Assembly (NCBI GenBank): GCA_963817485.1
Contig: CAWFOR010000005.1
Coordinates: 186,001 to 250,000, forward strand
Source: Hyphomicrobium_A sp963817485
Lineage (GTDB): Bacteria; Pseudomonadota; Alphaproteobacteria; Rhizobiales; Hyphomicrobiaceae
Length of the DNA: 64,000 bases
Reading direction: 5' to 3'
The notes under the pieces: model-generated
What the model was told of the DNA's origin: nothing
The model's input: the letters and a program-made list of their open reading frames with translations, nothing else
Databases searched by the model: none
Program-made: the position numbers and the translations under genes
In this document: piece by piece, positions 57,301 through 64,000 of the stretch
Numbering within the stretch: the stretch's first letter is position 1
Layout of the letters: each line of letters begins with the position of its first letter

Positions 57301-58281
57301 TCAGCGCTCCGTCTGCGGGACGCTGCCCTTGGCGCGCGCGGCCTGCGCTGCCGGCTGGCCCGCGAACGCCTCCGACGTGATCTGCGCCAGGCCGGCGATC
57401 GACCCGATCACGGATGCGGCTTCGAGCGGCATCAGGATGACCTTCTGGTTCGGCGCCTTGGCGAGCGATTCCAGGGCCTTCACGTAGTTGTTGGCGATGA
57501 AGTAGTTGATCGCCTGCACGTTGCCGGCGGCGATGGCGTCGGAAACGACCTGCGTCGCCTTGGCTTCGGCAGCGGCGCCACGCTCGCGCGCCTCAGCGTC
57601 GCGGAACGCGGCTTCGCGCCGGCCCTCGGCGTCGAGCACGACGGCCTGCTTCTCGCCCTCGGCGCGCAGAATTTCCGCCTGCCGCGCGCCCTCGGCCTCG
57701 AGGATCTGCGCGCGCTTCTCGCGCTCGGCCTTCATCTGCCGCGCCATGCTGTCGACGAGATCGCGCGGGGGATCGATGTCCTTGATCTCGATGCGCGTCA
57801 CCTTGATGCCCCAGGCTTCGGTCGCCTGGTCGAGCACCTGCAAGAGCTTGGCATTGATCTGGTCGCGGTTCGACAGGAGCTCGTCGAGGTCCATGGAGCC
57901 CATGACGGTGCGGATGTTGGTCATGGTGAGGTTGACGATCGACGGCTCGAGCTGGTCGACCTCGTAGGCGGCGCGGGCGGCGTTCAGGACCTGGAAGAAG
58001 GTCACGCCGTTGACGCGCACCATGGCGTTGTCACGGGTGATGACGTCCTGGCTCGGGATGTCGAGCACCTGCTCCTTCATGTTCATGCGGTGGCCGACGC
58101 GCTCCATCACCGGAATGAGGATGTGCAGGCCCGGCTGCAGCGTGCGGGTGTAGCGGCCGAAATTCTCGACCGTGTAGTTCATGCCCTGCGGCACGATCTT
58201 GACGGTCGACCACAGCGCGGCGACCGCCAGCAAGATGAGCAAGATGCCGAACACTTCGAAGCCTCCCGCAAACGGATCCAT
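57301..58281 (-). CDS. SPFH/band 7 membrane-domain protein (QmcA/stomatin-like)
   Basis: Protein of 326 residues: an N-terminal transmembrane helix (FGILLILLAVAALWSTV), an SPFH domain (VPQGMNYTVENFGRYTRTLQPG, then IPSQDVITRDNAMVRVNG and WGIKVTRIEIKDIDPP), a long Ala/Glu/Arg coiled coil (KAEREKRAQILEAEGARQAE) and a C-terminal hydrophobic part. It would form ring-like assemblies in the inner membrane. First gene of the SPFH-NfeD-NfeD operon. Confidence 0.94.
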   Translation of the reverse strand: MDPFAGGFEVFGILLILLAVAALWSTVKIVPQGMNYTVENFGRYTRTLQPGLHILIPVMERVGHRMNMKEQVLDIPSQDVITRDNAMVRVNGVTFFQVLNAARAAYEVDQLEPSIVNLTMTNIRTVMGSMDLDELLSNRDQINAKLLQVLDQATEAWGIKVTRIEIKDIDPPRDLVDSMARQMKAEREKRAQILEAEGARQAEILRAEGEKQAVVLDAEGRREAAFRDAEARERGAAAEAKATQVVSDAIAAGNVQAINYFIANNYVKALESLAKAPNQKVILMPLEAASVIGSIAGLAQITSEAFAGQPAAQAARAKGSVPQTER

Positions 58282-58540
58282 GCCGACAGTTCCCCGGGGG
58301 TGAAGCGCCAAAGCCTGGCGCAAGCTTTCTGCAGCTTACGGAGCGAACGCAAAGATAGGGTAAAAAATTTCTTTATAAGCAGTTACTTATGGAACAGCGT
58401 CAGAGAAATTCGATGAGCGCGGAATTGGCCGCCTGCGGCGGCGATGTTCCGAGGTCGCGCCCGCCGGCATCGGGGTATCTGGGCCCGCCAGCCCGCCGCC
58501 GACTAGCGGCCACGGATGCGATCGGCGCCAAACCAGATCG

Positions 58541-59623
58541 TCATGCCCAGCCCTTCAATTCGCGCCGCACCACCGCCTCGATCGCGCGCAGGCCGTCCTC
58601 GCTGTCGTTCAGCGCCGGCAGGTAGGCGAACTTCTCGCCGCCTCCCTCCATGAAGTAGTGGCGGTTCTCGCGGTCGAGCTCCTCCAGCGTCTCCAGGCAA
58701 TCGGCGGAGAAGCCGGGCGCTACGAGCGCGAGCCGCTTCACGCCCTCGCCCGCGAGCCGCTTCACGGTCTCGTCCGTATAGGGCTGCAGCCACGGGTCGC
58801 TGCCGAAGCGCGACTGGAACGTCGTCAGCCATTTGTCCGCGGGCCACTGCAGCGCGGCGCGCAACAGGCGCGAGGTCTTCTGGCACTGGCAATGATAGGG
58901 ATCGCCCTGCTCGAGGTAGGCCTGCGGCATGCCGTGGAAGGTGGCGAGGATGACCTCGGGCGTGAAATCGAGCGCGGCGAGGTGCCGGCGCATGGAAGCC
59001 GCAAGCGCCTCGATATACACGGGATCGTCGTGGTAGCTCGGCGCGACGCGTACCGCGGGCTGCCAGCGCATGCGCATCAGCGCGCGGAAAGCTTCATCGC
59101 ACGCGGTCGCCGAGGTGGCGGCGGCATACTGCGGATAGAGCGGCACCAGGAGGATGCGGTCACAGCCGCGCGCCTTCAGGTCCGCGATGCGGCTCGCAGT
59201 CGAGGGGTTGGCGTAGCGCATGGCCCAGTCGACCTCGATGCGCGGATCGTTGAGCGCGGTCGCGAGCTTCTCGGCCTGGGAGCGCGTGATCGTCTTCAGC
59301 GGGCCTTCGTTGCGGTCCTCGTTCCAGATCGTCTGGTAGTCGCGGCCTTTGCGCCCCGGGCGCACGGTGAGGATGATGAGGTTGAGGATCGGCCACCATT
59401 TCCAGCGCGGCACCTCGATGACGCGGCGGTCGGAGAGGAACTGCTTCAGGTAGCGGCGCATCGACCAGTAGTCGGTCGCGTCAGGCGTGCCGAGGTTCAG
59501 GAGCAGAACGCCGATGCGGCCGTGCGACACCTCGGGATGCGCGCCCGGCAACGGGGCGTCTCCGGGCTCGAAGGCACCGCTCCTCTTCGTCTCGTTCACG
59601 TGACTTTCCTCGGGGGCATTCAT
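58541..59623 (-). CDS. hemH: Ferrochelatase
   Basis: Inserts ferrous iron into protoporphyrin IX, the last step of heme synthesis. The 360-residue protein has VLLLNLGTPDATDYWSMRRYLKQFLSD near the N-terminus, LVPLYPQYAAATSATACDE, the active-site FHGMPQAYLEQGDPYHCQC and GVKRLALVAPGFSADCLETLEEL. The first 35 residues are a non-conserved extension, so the protein may start at a later codon. Related to hemF at 42 kb. Confidence 0.96.
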   Translation of the reverse strand: MNAPEESHVNETKRSGAFEPGDAPLPGAHPEVSHGRIGVLLLNLGTPDATDYWSMRRYLKQFLSDRRVIEVPRWKWWPILNLIILTVRPGRKGRDYQTIWNEDRNEGPLKTITRSQAEKLATALNDPRIEVDWAMRYANPSTASRIADLKARGCDRILLVPLYPQYAAATSATACDEAFRALMRMRWQPAVRVAPSYHDDPVYIEALAASMRRHLAALDFTPEVILATFHGMPQAYLEQGDPYHCQCQKTSRLLRAALQWPADKWLTTFQSRFGSDPWLQPYTDETVKRLAGEGVKRLALVAPGFSADCLETLEELDRENRHYFMEGGGEKFAYLPALNDSEDGLRAIEAVVRRELKGWA

Positions 59624-59721
59624 CGGAGGGCTTCCTCGGGGCCGGAAGCTTCGGCGAGGAGCTTAGCGAATTCGCGCGGGGAAGGCGAAGCGCCGTCATT
59701 ACGTATTCCGACAACCCGGTG

Positions 59722-60729
59722 TCAGGCGGGGGGATCGGAGGAGGAGCCACGGGTCCTGGCAGGCAGCCTCCGGCGGCGCGTCGCAGGAGCGCCGGGTTTG
59801 TGAGCAGACGGCGCCTCGTCCACGTCCGGCTCGCGCCCTTTGAGGGCAACGGCGGCTTCCCAATAGGCGGCGATGCTCTGGTGCACCGCCTTGGGGCTCT
59901 CGGCGAAAAGGCGCAGGCCCTTCGGATGCGCAATTCCACGCAGCTCCTGCTGGCGGCGGCGTGCAAGCTTCTCGACCGCGGCCGCATCGGCGCCGAGCCG
60001 CGCGCCGGCCTCCGAGCGCACGAAGCCGACGAGCAGCGCCAGATCGTGGTCGTCGCCCAGGATTTGAGACAAGCTGCGCGCCTCGCTCGCACGCGCAGCG
60101 AGCGCGGCCGGCCACGCGCGCGTCAACAGCAGCATGTGGCGCCAATGCGCCTGCGCGCCCTTCCGCCATTCGTGGAACGCCTCGTCCGTCAACTCGACGT
60201 AGGCTTCGCGGAAGGCGCGGCGGGCCCGGCGGTAGCTCGCCTCCAGCCCCGGTCCAACGATATGGAAGCCGTGGCCGGAGAGGTGCAGTCGCGCGAACCG
60301 CTTCTTGGCCTCCGCCAGCCGAGCTTGCGCCTGCCGCAGCGCAGCGCTTTCGAAGATGGGGCTTTGCTCGCCGTTGGTGACGTTGAGCGCCTCCCGCAGG
60401 GCCTGGCCCAGTCCCTTCTTCGGGAAGCTCACGGCCGCCTCGAGCTTGGCGACCGTCTCCAGCAGAACGTGGCGGTCGCGCGCGCTCGACAGGATGCGGG
60501 CAATCTCGCGCAACTGCGTATTCTCGTGATGGAAAACGCTCTCGCCGATCGCCGGACGAATAAGGCGCAGGAGTGCCCGCAGACGCTTCAGCGATTTCCT
60601 CGTCTCGTGCACCGCGGTCGTGACGTCGTCCGGCCCCTTGAGCTGGGCCTGCGCGCGCTCGATCTGCTCACGCGCGATCCGCTGGCAGCCTTCCTCGAAA
60701 GTCTCGGCAAGCCTGAAGCGAAAAGCCAT
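59722..60729 (-). CDS. CHAD-domain protein
   Basis: Protein of 335 residues that is mostly a CHAD domain (conserved His, alpha-helical). His/Arg-rich positions are visible in TAVHETRKSLKRLRALLRLI, HENTQLREIARILSSARDRHV, FHEWRKGAQAHWRHMLLL and LSQILGDDHDLALLVGF. CHAD domains bind polyphosphate and often occur with CYTH enzymes, but no CYTH domain is seen in this gene. The C-terminal 50 residues are a basic, Pro-rich tail. Confidence 0.9.
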   Translation of the reverse strand: MAFRFRLAETFEEGCQRIAREQIERAQAQLKGPDDVTTAVHETRKSLKRLRALLRLIRPAIGESVFHHENTQLREIARILSSARDRHVLLETVAKLEAAVSFPKKGLGQALREALNVTNGEQSPIFESAALRQAQARLAEAKKRFARLHLSGHGFHIVGPGLEASYRRARRAFREAYVELTDEAFHEWRKGAQAHWRHMLLLTRAWPAALAARASEARSLSQILGDDHDLALLVGFVRSEAGARLGADAAAVEKLARRRQQELRGIAHPKGLRLFAESPKAVHQSIAAYWEAAVALKGREPDVDEAPSAHKPGAPATRRRRLPARTRGSSSDPPA

Positions 60730-60867
60730 GCACGCGCTCGGGTTCCGGGGCCGGCTAATGCCTCGCCCGTTCAGTCATAGAACCGTTGCATAGCATTTGA
60801 TGCCAGCGTGCGTGAGAGCGCAAGCGGGGAAGGTCATGGCAGCGGTCGCTTTTTTGCGCGGTGTCGC

Positions 60868-61512
60868 TTACCCCATCCGATCTGCAGCACTCCGTATCGT
60901 TTGCGCCCACGCGAGCCACTCGCGCACACGCTGCTCGGGCTTCGGCGCTGTCATAAAGTCGGTGATCACCGCCATCGACTGAGCACCCGCAGCAAGCACG
61001 TCCGGCGCCCGCTGCGGCGTGATGCCGCCGATGGCGACGAGCGGCTTATCTCCGATCCGAGCTTTCCATTGCCGCACGCGCTCCAGGCCCTGCGGCGCCC
61101 ACTTCATGACCTTGAGCTTTGTCTCGTACACGGGGCCGAGCGCCACATAGTCCGGCTCCGCGGCGAGTGCGGTCTCGAGCTCCTCCTCGCTGTGGGTGGA
61201 GATGCCGAGGCGCATGCGCGCCGCTTTTATGGCCCTGAGATCGGTCCCGGCGAGATCCTCCTGGCCGAGGTGGACCCACTCGGCGCCCGCCTCGATGGCC
61301 TCGCGCCAGTAGTCGTTGACGATGAGCTGGCAGCGGTGCGCGCGTGTGACCGCAAGGCTCGCCGCGATCTGCCGGCGCACCTCCTCGCGCGGCGCGTCCT
61401 TGATCCGGAGCTGAACCGTGCGCACACCGAGCGGCACGAGGCGGGCGAGCCAATCGGCATCGGGGACGATCGGGTAGAAGACGTCGACCCCCGAAACGGG
61501 CACCTCACTCAT
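60868..61512 (-). CDS. thiE: Thiamine-phosphate synthase
   Basis: Joins the thiazole and pyrimidine moieties to thiamine phosphate. The 214-residue TIM barrel has VFYPIVPDADWLARLVPLGV, QLRIKDAP, the phosphate-site motif IVNDYWREAIEAGAEWVHLG-QEDL, GISTHSEEELETA and VAIGGITPQ. The ATG at 61512 overlaps the thiG stop by eight bases, indicating translational coupling. Last gene of the thiS-thiG-thiE row. Confidence 0.94.
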   Translation of the reverse strand: MSEVPVSGVDVFYPIVPDADWLARLVPLGVRTVQLRIKDAPREEVRRQIAASLAVTRAHRCQLIVNDYWREAIEAGAEWVHLGQEDLAGTDLRAIKAARMRLGISTHSEEELETALAAEPDYVALGPVYETKLKVMKWAPQGLERVRQWKARIGDKPLVAIGGITPQRAPDVLAAGAQSMAVITDFMTAPKPEQRVREWLAWAQTIRSAADRMG

Positions 61513-62359
61513 CGCCGGAAGCTTTGGGCCGGTTGCCGAGGTCGAAGAACGGCGTGCCGGCAACGGGCGTCGACGGCTGGGCCATGTCGCGCGCCTCCAT
61601 GAGGCCAGCCTCGTAGGCCGCGCGCCCCGCCGCGATCGCCTTGGCAAAGGCGTCTGCCATGCGCACCGGGTCGCCGGCCTTGGCGATGGCCGTGTTGATC
61701 AGCACGCCGTCGTAGCCCATCTCCATCGCTGCGGCGGCGTGCGAAGGCGCGCCAATGCCGGCATCGATAATGAGCGGCACGCCGGGGAAATAGGCGCGCA
61801 TGCTTTTCAGCGCATACGGGTTGGCGAGGCCGCGGCCCGAGCCGATGGGCGCGCCCCACGGCATCAGGACCTGGCAGCCGGCGCCGAGCAGCCGCTCGGC
61901 AATCGACAGGTCCTCGGTCGTATAGGGCAGCACCTTGAACCCCTCGCGCGAGAGGATGCCAGCGGCCTCGACGAGGCCGATCACCTCCGGCTGCAGCGTG
62001 TCGTCGTTGGCGATGACCTCGACCTTCACCCAATCGGTGGCGAACACCTCGCGCGCCATCTGCGCCGTCGTCACGGCCTCCTTCACCGTGCGGCAGCCGG
62101 CAGTGTTGGGCAGAAAGCGCACGCCGAGCGACCGCACGAGATCGAGGAAGCGCTCGCCCGAGCGGCCGCGCGCCTGCTCGCGCCGCAGCGATGCCGTCAC
62201 GATGCCGGCGCCCGAGGCTTCGACCGCGCGCGAGAGCACGTGCGGGGAGGGGTAACCCGCGGTGCCGAGCAGGAGCCGCGAGGGCAGCGCCACGCCGTAG
62301 AGCGTGAGCGCGCCGGAAAGCGCATTGGGGACCACGGCCGGTGGTTCGATTGCGTTCAT
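61505..62359 (-). CDS. thiG: Thiazole synthase
   Basis: Forms the thiazole phosphate of thiamine from deoxyxylulose phosphate, dehydroglycine and sulfur delivered by ThiS. The 284-residue barrel has LLLGTAGYPSPHVL, LPNTAGCRTVKEAVTTA, the Schiff-base Lys segment DWVKVEVIANDDTLQPE, LMPWGAPIGSGRGLANP and IDAGIGAPSHAAAAMEMGYDG. The ATG at 62359 stands 11 bases after the thiS stop. Confidence 0.96.
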   Translation of the reverse strand: MNAIEPPAVVPNALSGALTLYGVALPSRLLLGTAGYPSPHVLSRAVEASGAGIVTASLRREQARGRSGERFLDLVRSLGVRFLPNTAGCRTVKEAVTTAQMAREVFATDWVKVEVIANDDTLQPEVIGLVEAAGILSREGFKVLPYTTEDLSIAERLLGAGCQVLMPWGAPIGSGRGLANPYALKSMRAYFPGVPLIIDAGIGAPSHAAAAMEMGYDGVLINTAIAKAGDPVRMADAFAKAIAAGRAAYEAGLMEARDMAQPSTPVAGTPFFDLGNRPKASGDE

Positions 62360-62370
62360 GCCTGTTGACC

Positions 62371-62643
62371 TCAGCCGCCGTGACGGGGGGAGACGATCTC
62401 GATGCGGTCGCCGCGCTCGATCGCGGTCAGTGTACGCGCGCGCTCGGCCACGAAATCGCCGTTGCGCGCCGTGGCGATGCGCTTGCCCGCGAACCCCAGC
62501 TCCGCCACGAGCTCGGCCAGCGTTGCAGCGCAGGTCGCCAGCCTGTCGCCGTTGACGATGATCTCGCGTCCGTTTTCCAGATGCGTGGCCAGGGAGCGCT
62601 CCCGCAGTTTTGGTGGCGGCAACAGCCGCCCGCGCCAATTCAA
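62371..62643 (-). CDS. thiS: Sulfur carrier protein ThiS
   Basis: Ubiquitin-like sulfur carrier for the thiazole step. The conserved part is about 66 residues (EIIVNGDRLATCAATLAELV) ending RHGG; the final Gly-Gly is adenylated and then thiocarboxylated. No ATG lies near the expected start; the nearest in-frame alternatives are TTG codons, including 62643, which would add a non-conserved leader. The 5' end may be altered by the junction with the opposite-strand gene upstream. Confidence 0.85.
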   Translation of the reverse strand: MNWRGRLLPPPKLRERSLATHLENGREIIVNGDRLATCAATLAELVAELGFAGKRIATARNGDFVAERARTLTAIERGDRIEIVSPRHGG

Positions 62644-62790
62644 TAGAATCCGCCCCGAAAGCTCAAGGCGGGAGCCGCCAAAAGGGGCCCATCGCGTTGA
62701 CAGTGGTCCGGCGCGAAGTCATGAATATCGGGCTGGGAGGCAGCACATACAAATAAAACAGCCGCACTATTTTGGCTGGGGGGAGGCGCC

Positions 62791-63559
62791 ATGGCGTCCA
62801 CGGGCGTTGAATCGCTGCCGCAGTCGGCTGCGGGGGCGAAAATCCCAGCTCACCGAGGTTCGCGTCTATCCCCACTCGCCCATCCTCTACTGGTGGGTCG
62901 TGTGGGTGTATGGGTTCTTCTGCGCGCTGCTCACCTACGCGCAGGGCGAAACCTTCACCATCGGCGGCGGCAAGCCGCTGCTCATCTACCCGGGCGCGTG
63001 GCTCGGCATCTCGTTCACGCTCCTGTTGCTGTTCGTCGCGCTCGCAACGACGGTCAAGGCGCGCGGCATCGCCGCCATCCTCTTGATCCTGCTGCTCATC
63101 GGCGCGGCCGCCGGCACCCAGTTCATCATGAACATCGACGGGCTGTTCAAGACGCCGCCCGCGATCCTCGTGCACATGAATCTCGCTTTCTACATGATGG
63201 TATCGTCGTCCCTGTTCGTCGTCTGGTTCGTCATCATCTTCATCGCCGACCGCCTGAGCTTCTGGCGCTTCCGCGGCGCGCAGATCGAGCGCGTGCAGCG
63301 CTTTGCGAGCATTCTGGGCCGCGCGCCCGAAAGCTACTCGGTCATGCACGTCCGCCTGACGCGCTATTCAGACGACCTGCTCGCACACAAGATCCTCGGG
63401 CTCGGGATCATTGGGCTCGGCACCAGCGACATCGAGGGCAAGATCGCCATTTTCGGCGGCGGCAACGAGCAGTTCCGCATCGAGCACGTGTGGGGCGCCG
63501 CGCGCAGCCTGCGCGAGATCCAGGCGATGATGGGACCGAAGGCCACCGTCGTCACTTAA
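62791..63559 (+). pseudogene. Membrane protein with C-terminal PH-like domain, frameshifted near 5' end (probably a sequence error)
   Basis: About 255 residues if repaired. An ATG with GGAGGCGCC starts MASTGVESLPQSAAGAK, then the frame changes; removing one A from AAAA at 62839-62842 gives SQLTEVRVYPHSPILYWWVV and the rest. Three hydrophobic helices (about residues 30-150) are followed by a soluble part (SYSVMHVRLTRYSDDLLAHKILGLG) that resembles bacterial PH-like domains. Function unknown. It is on the opposite strand to the thi genes on both sides. Confidence 0.7.
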
Positions 63560-63566
63560 GGGGCAT

Positions 63567-64000
63567 TCACTCGACGACGAGGATCGGCGCGCGCGCGCGA
63601 CCCGTCGCGAGATAATCGCTCACGGCTGCGGCCAACACCGGCGCCAGCAGAAAGCCATGCCTGTAGGCGCCGTTGACGAAGATGCGCCGGCCACCCTCGC
63701 GCACGATTGCGCGGGGCACGTTGTCGGGGAACGCGGGCCGGACGCCAGCCCCGAGATCGACGATCTGCGCCTCGCCGAATGCCGGATGCACCGCGTAGGC
63801 CGCGCCCAGGAGCTCGAGCGCGGAGCGCACCGTGACAGGGCCGTCGTCCTCGGTCTCGATCACGGTGGCGCCGATCATGAAGCGGCCGTCGCCCCACGGC
63901 ACGATGTAGATCGGCTGGCGCGGGTGCAGGAGCTGGATCGGCCGGCGCAGCGCGATCTCGGCCGATCGCACGATGAGGCGCTCGCCGCGCACGCCGCGCA
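63567..64000 (-). CDS. thiO: Glycine oxidase ThiO / FAD-dependent oxidoreductase, C-terminal part (5' end outside window)
   Basis: FAD enzyme that oxidises glycine to dehydroglycine for the ThiG reaction. Only the C-terminal 144 residues are inside the window; the N-terminal FAD-binding domain lies beyond the right edge. Visible features are YIVPWGDGRFMIGATVIETEDDG, LGAGVRPAFPDNVP and the FAD-tail motif VNGAYRHGFLLAPVLAAAV, typical of DAO/ThiO. The assignment is supported by the adjacent thiS-thiG-thiE genes. Confidence 0.85.
   Translation of the reverse strand, partial: RGVRGERLIVRSAEIALRRPIQLLHPRQPIYIVPWGDGRFMIGATVIETEDDGPVTVRSALELLGAAYAVHPAFGEAQIVDLGAGVRPAFPDNVPRAIVREGGRRIFVNGAYRHGFLLAPVLAAAVSDYLATGRARAPILVVE

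Noticed and set aside
58282..58540. Iron-responsive (Irr/RirA) site between the SPFH and hemH genes
   Set aside because: The interval has an AT-rich stretch near 58360-58390, but no dyad resembling known iron boxes could be made out, and it lies at the hemH 3' side.

Overview
The window looks like chromosomal DNA of an alphaproteobacterium of the Hyphomicrobiales (Rhizobiales). The reasons are the high G+C, coding on both strands, the block proC / YbjN-like / UbiK-like / lgt / DUF185 methyltransferase / pgeF, separate petA-petB-petC genes for cytochrome bc1, a Fur-family metalloregulator, rplY-pth synteny, and CTCTCCC/GGGAGAG palindromes of the kind seen in this order. No rRNA, tRNA, CRISPR array, prophage or insertion sequence was recognised. 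Taxonomy is inferred from protein character and synteny, not from a search.

Layout. 0-2.8 kb: OmpR-type response regulator (cut by the left edge), its histidine kinase, and a TetR regulator. 3.1-10.4 kb: proC, YbjN-like, UbiK-like, lgt, methyltransferase, pgeF, a lipoprotein and prs. 10.6-13.5 kb: a frameshifted TonB-dependent receptor facing a Fur/Zur-type regulator. 13.6-19.3 kb: rplY (with a promoter and a terminator-like leader), pth, an ABC exporter pair, ychF, and a proline iminopeptidase lying between the 3' end of ychF and a second, orphan copy of that 3' end. 19.3-26.2 kb: a WD40 protein, a small Cys-motif protein, an apt / zinc-ribbon / mtnA / class II aldolase operon, a membrane protein, a protein built of ten 26-residue repeats, and a beta-barrel. 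26.5-36.5 kb: mostly accessory genes (DUF1254, a cytochrome c fusion, a second iminopeptidase, an OprD-type porin, small secreted proteins, a beta-lactamase-fold hydrolase, an ICMT-like methyltransferase) and mtnP. 36.7-42.9 kb: the cytochrome bc1 operon, an ABC exporter and hemF. 42.9-44.6 kb: a patch of decayed surface-protein genes. 44.8-58.3 kb: hydrolase, glycosyltransferase, speE, murein transglycosylase, HerA-like ATPase, galE, galU, BBP2-type barrel, kdsD-like isomerase, two NfeD proteins and an SPFH protein. 58.5-64 kb: hemH, a CHAD protein, thiE-thiG-thiS, an opposite-strand membrane gene, and thiO (cut by the right edge).

How the genes connect. SpeE makes methylthioadenosine. MtnP, Apt, MtnA and the class II aldolase together look like the DHAP-shunt route, which returns adenine and dihydroxyacetone phosphate from it. 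HemF and HemH are two late heme steps, and the bc1 complex needs heme. GalE, GalU, the glycosyltransferase, the BBP2-type barrel and the SIS-CBS isomerase suggest envelope polysaccharide supply.

Caution on quality. About ten otherwise conserved genes, including hemF and mtnP, carry single-base frameshifts. Nearly all are repaired by removing one base, often in a short homopolymer. This pattern suggests sequencing or assembly indels rather than true gene loss, so 'pseudogene' entries of that kind are labelled as probable artefacts. The most novel-looking items are the 10 x 78-bp repeat protein with its Cys-bracketed IWD/THMT motif (shared with a small secreted protein 4 kb away), the duplicated ychF tail around a lower-GC iminopeptidase, and the rplY leader attenuator candidate.
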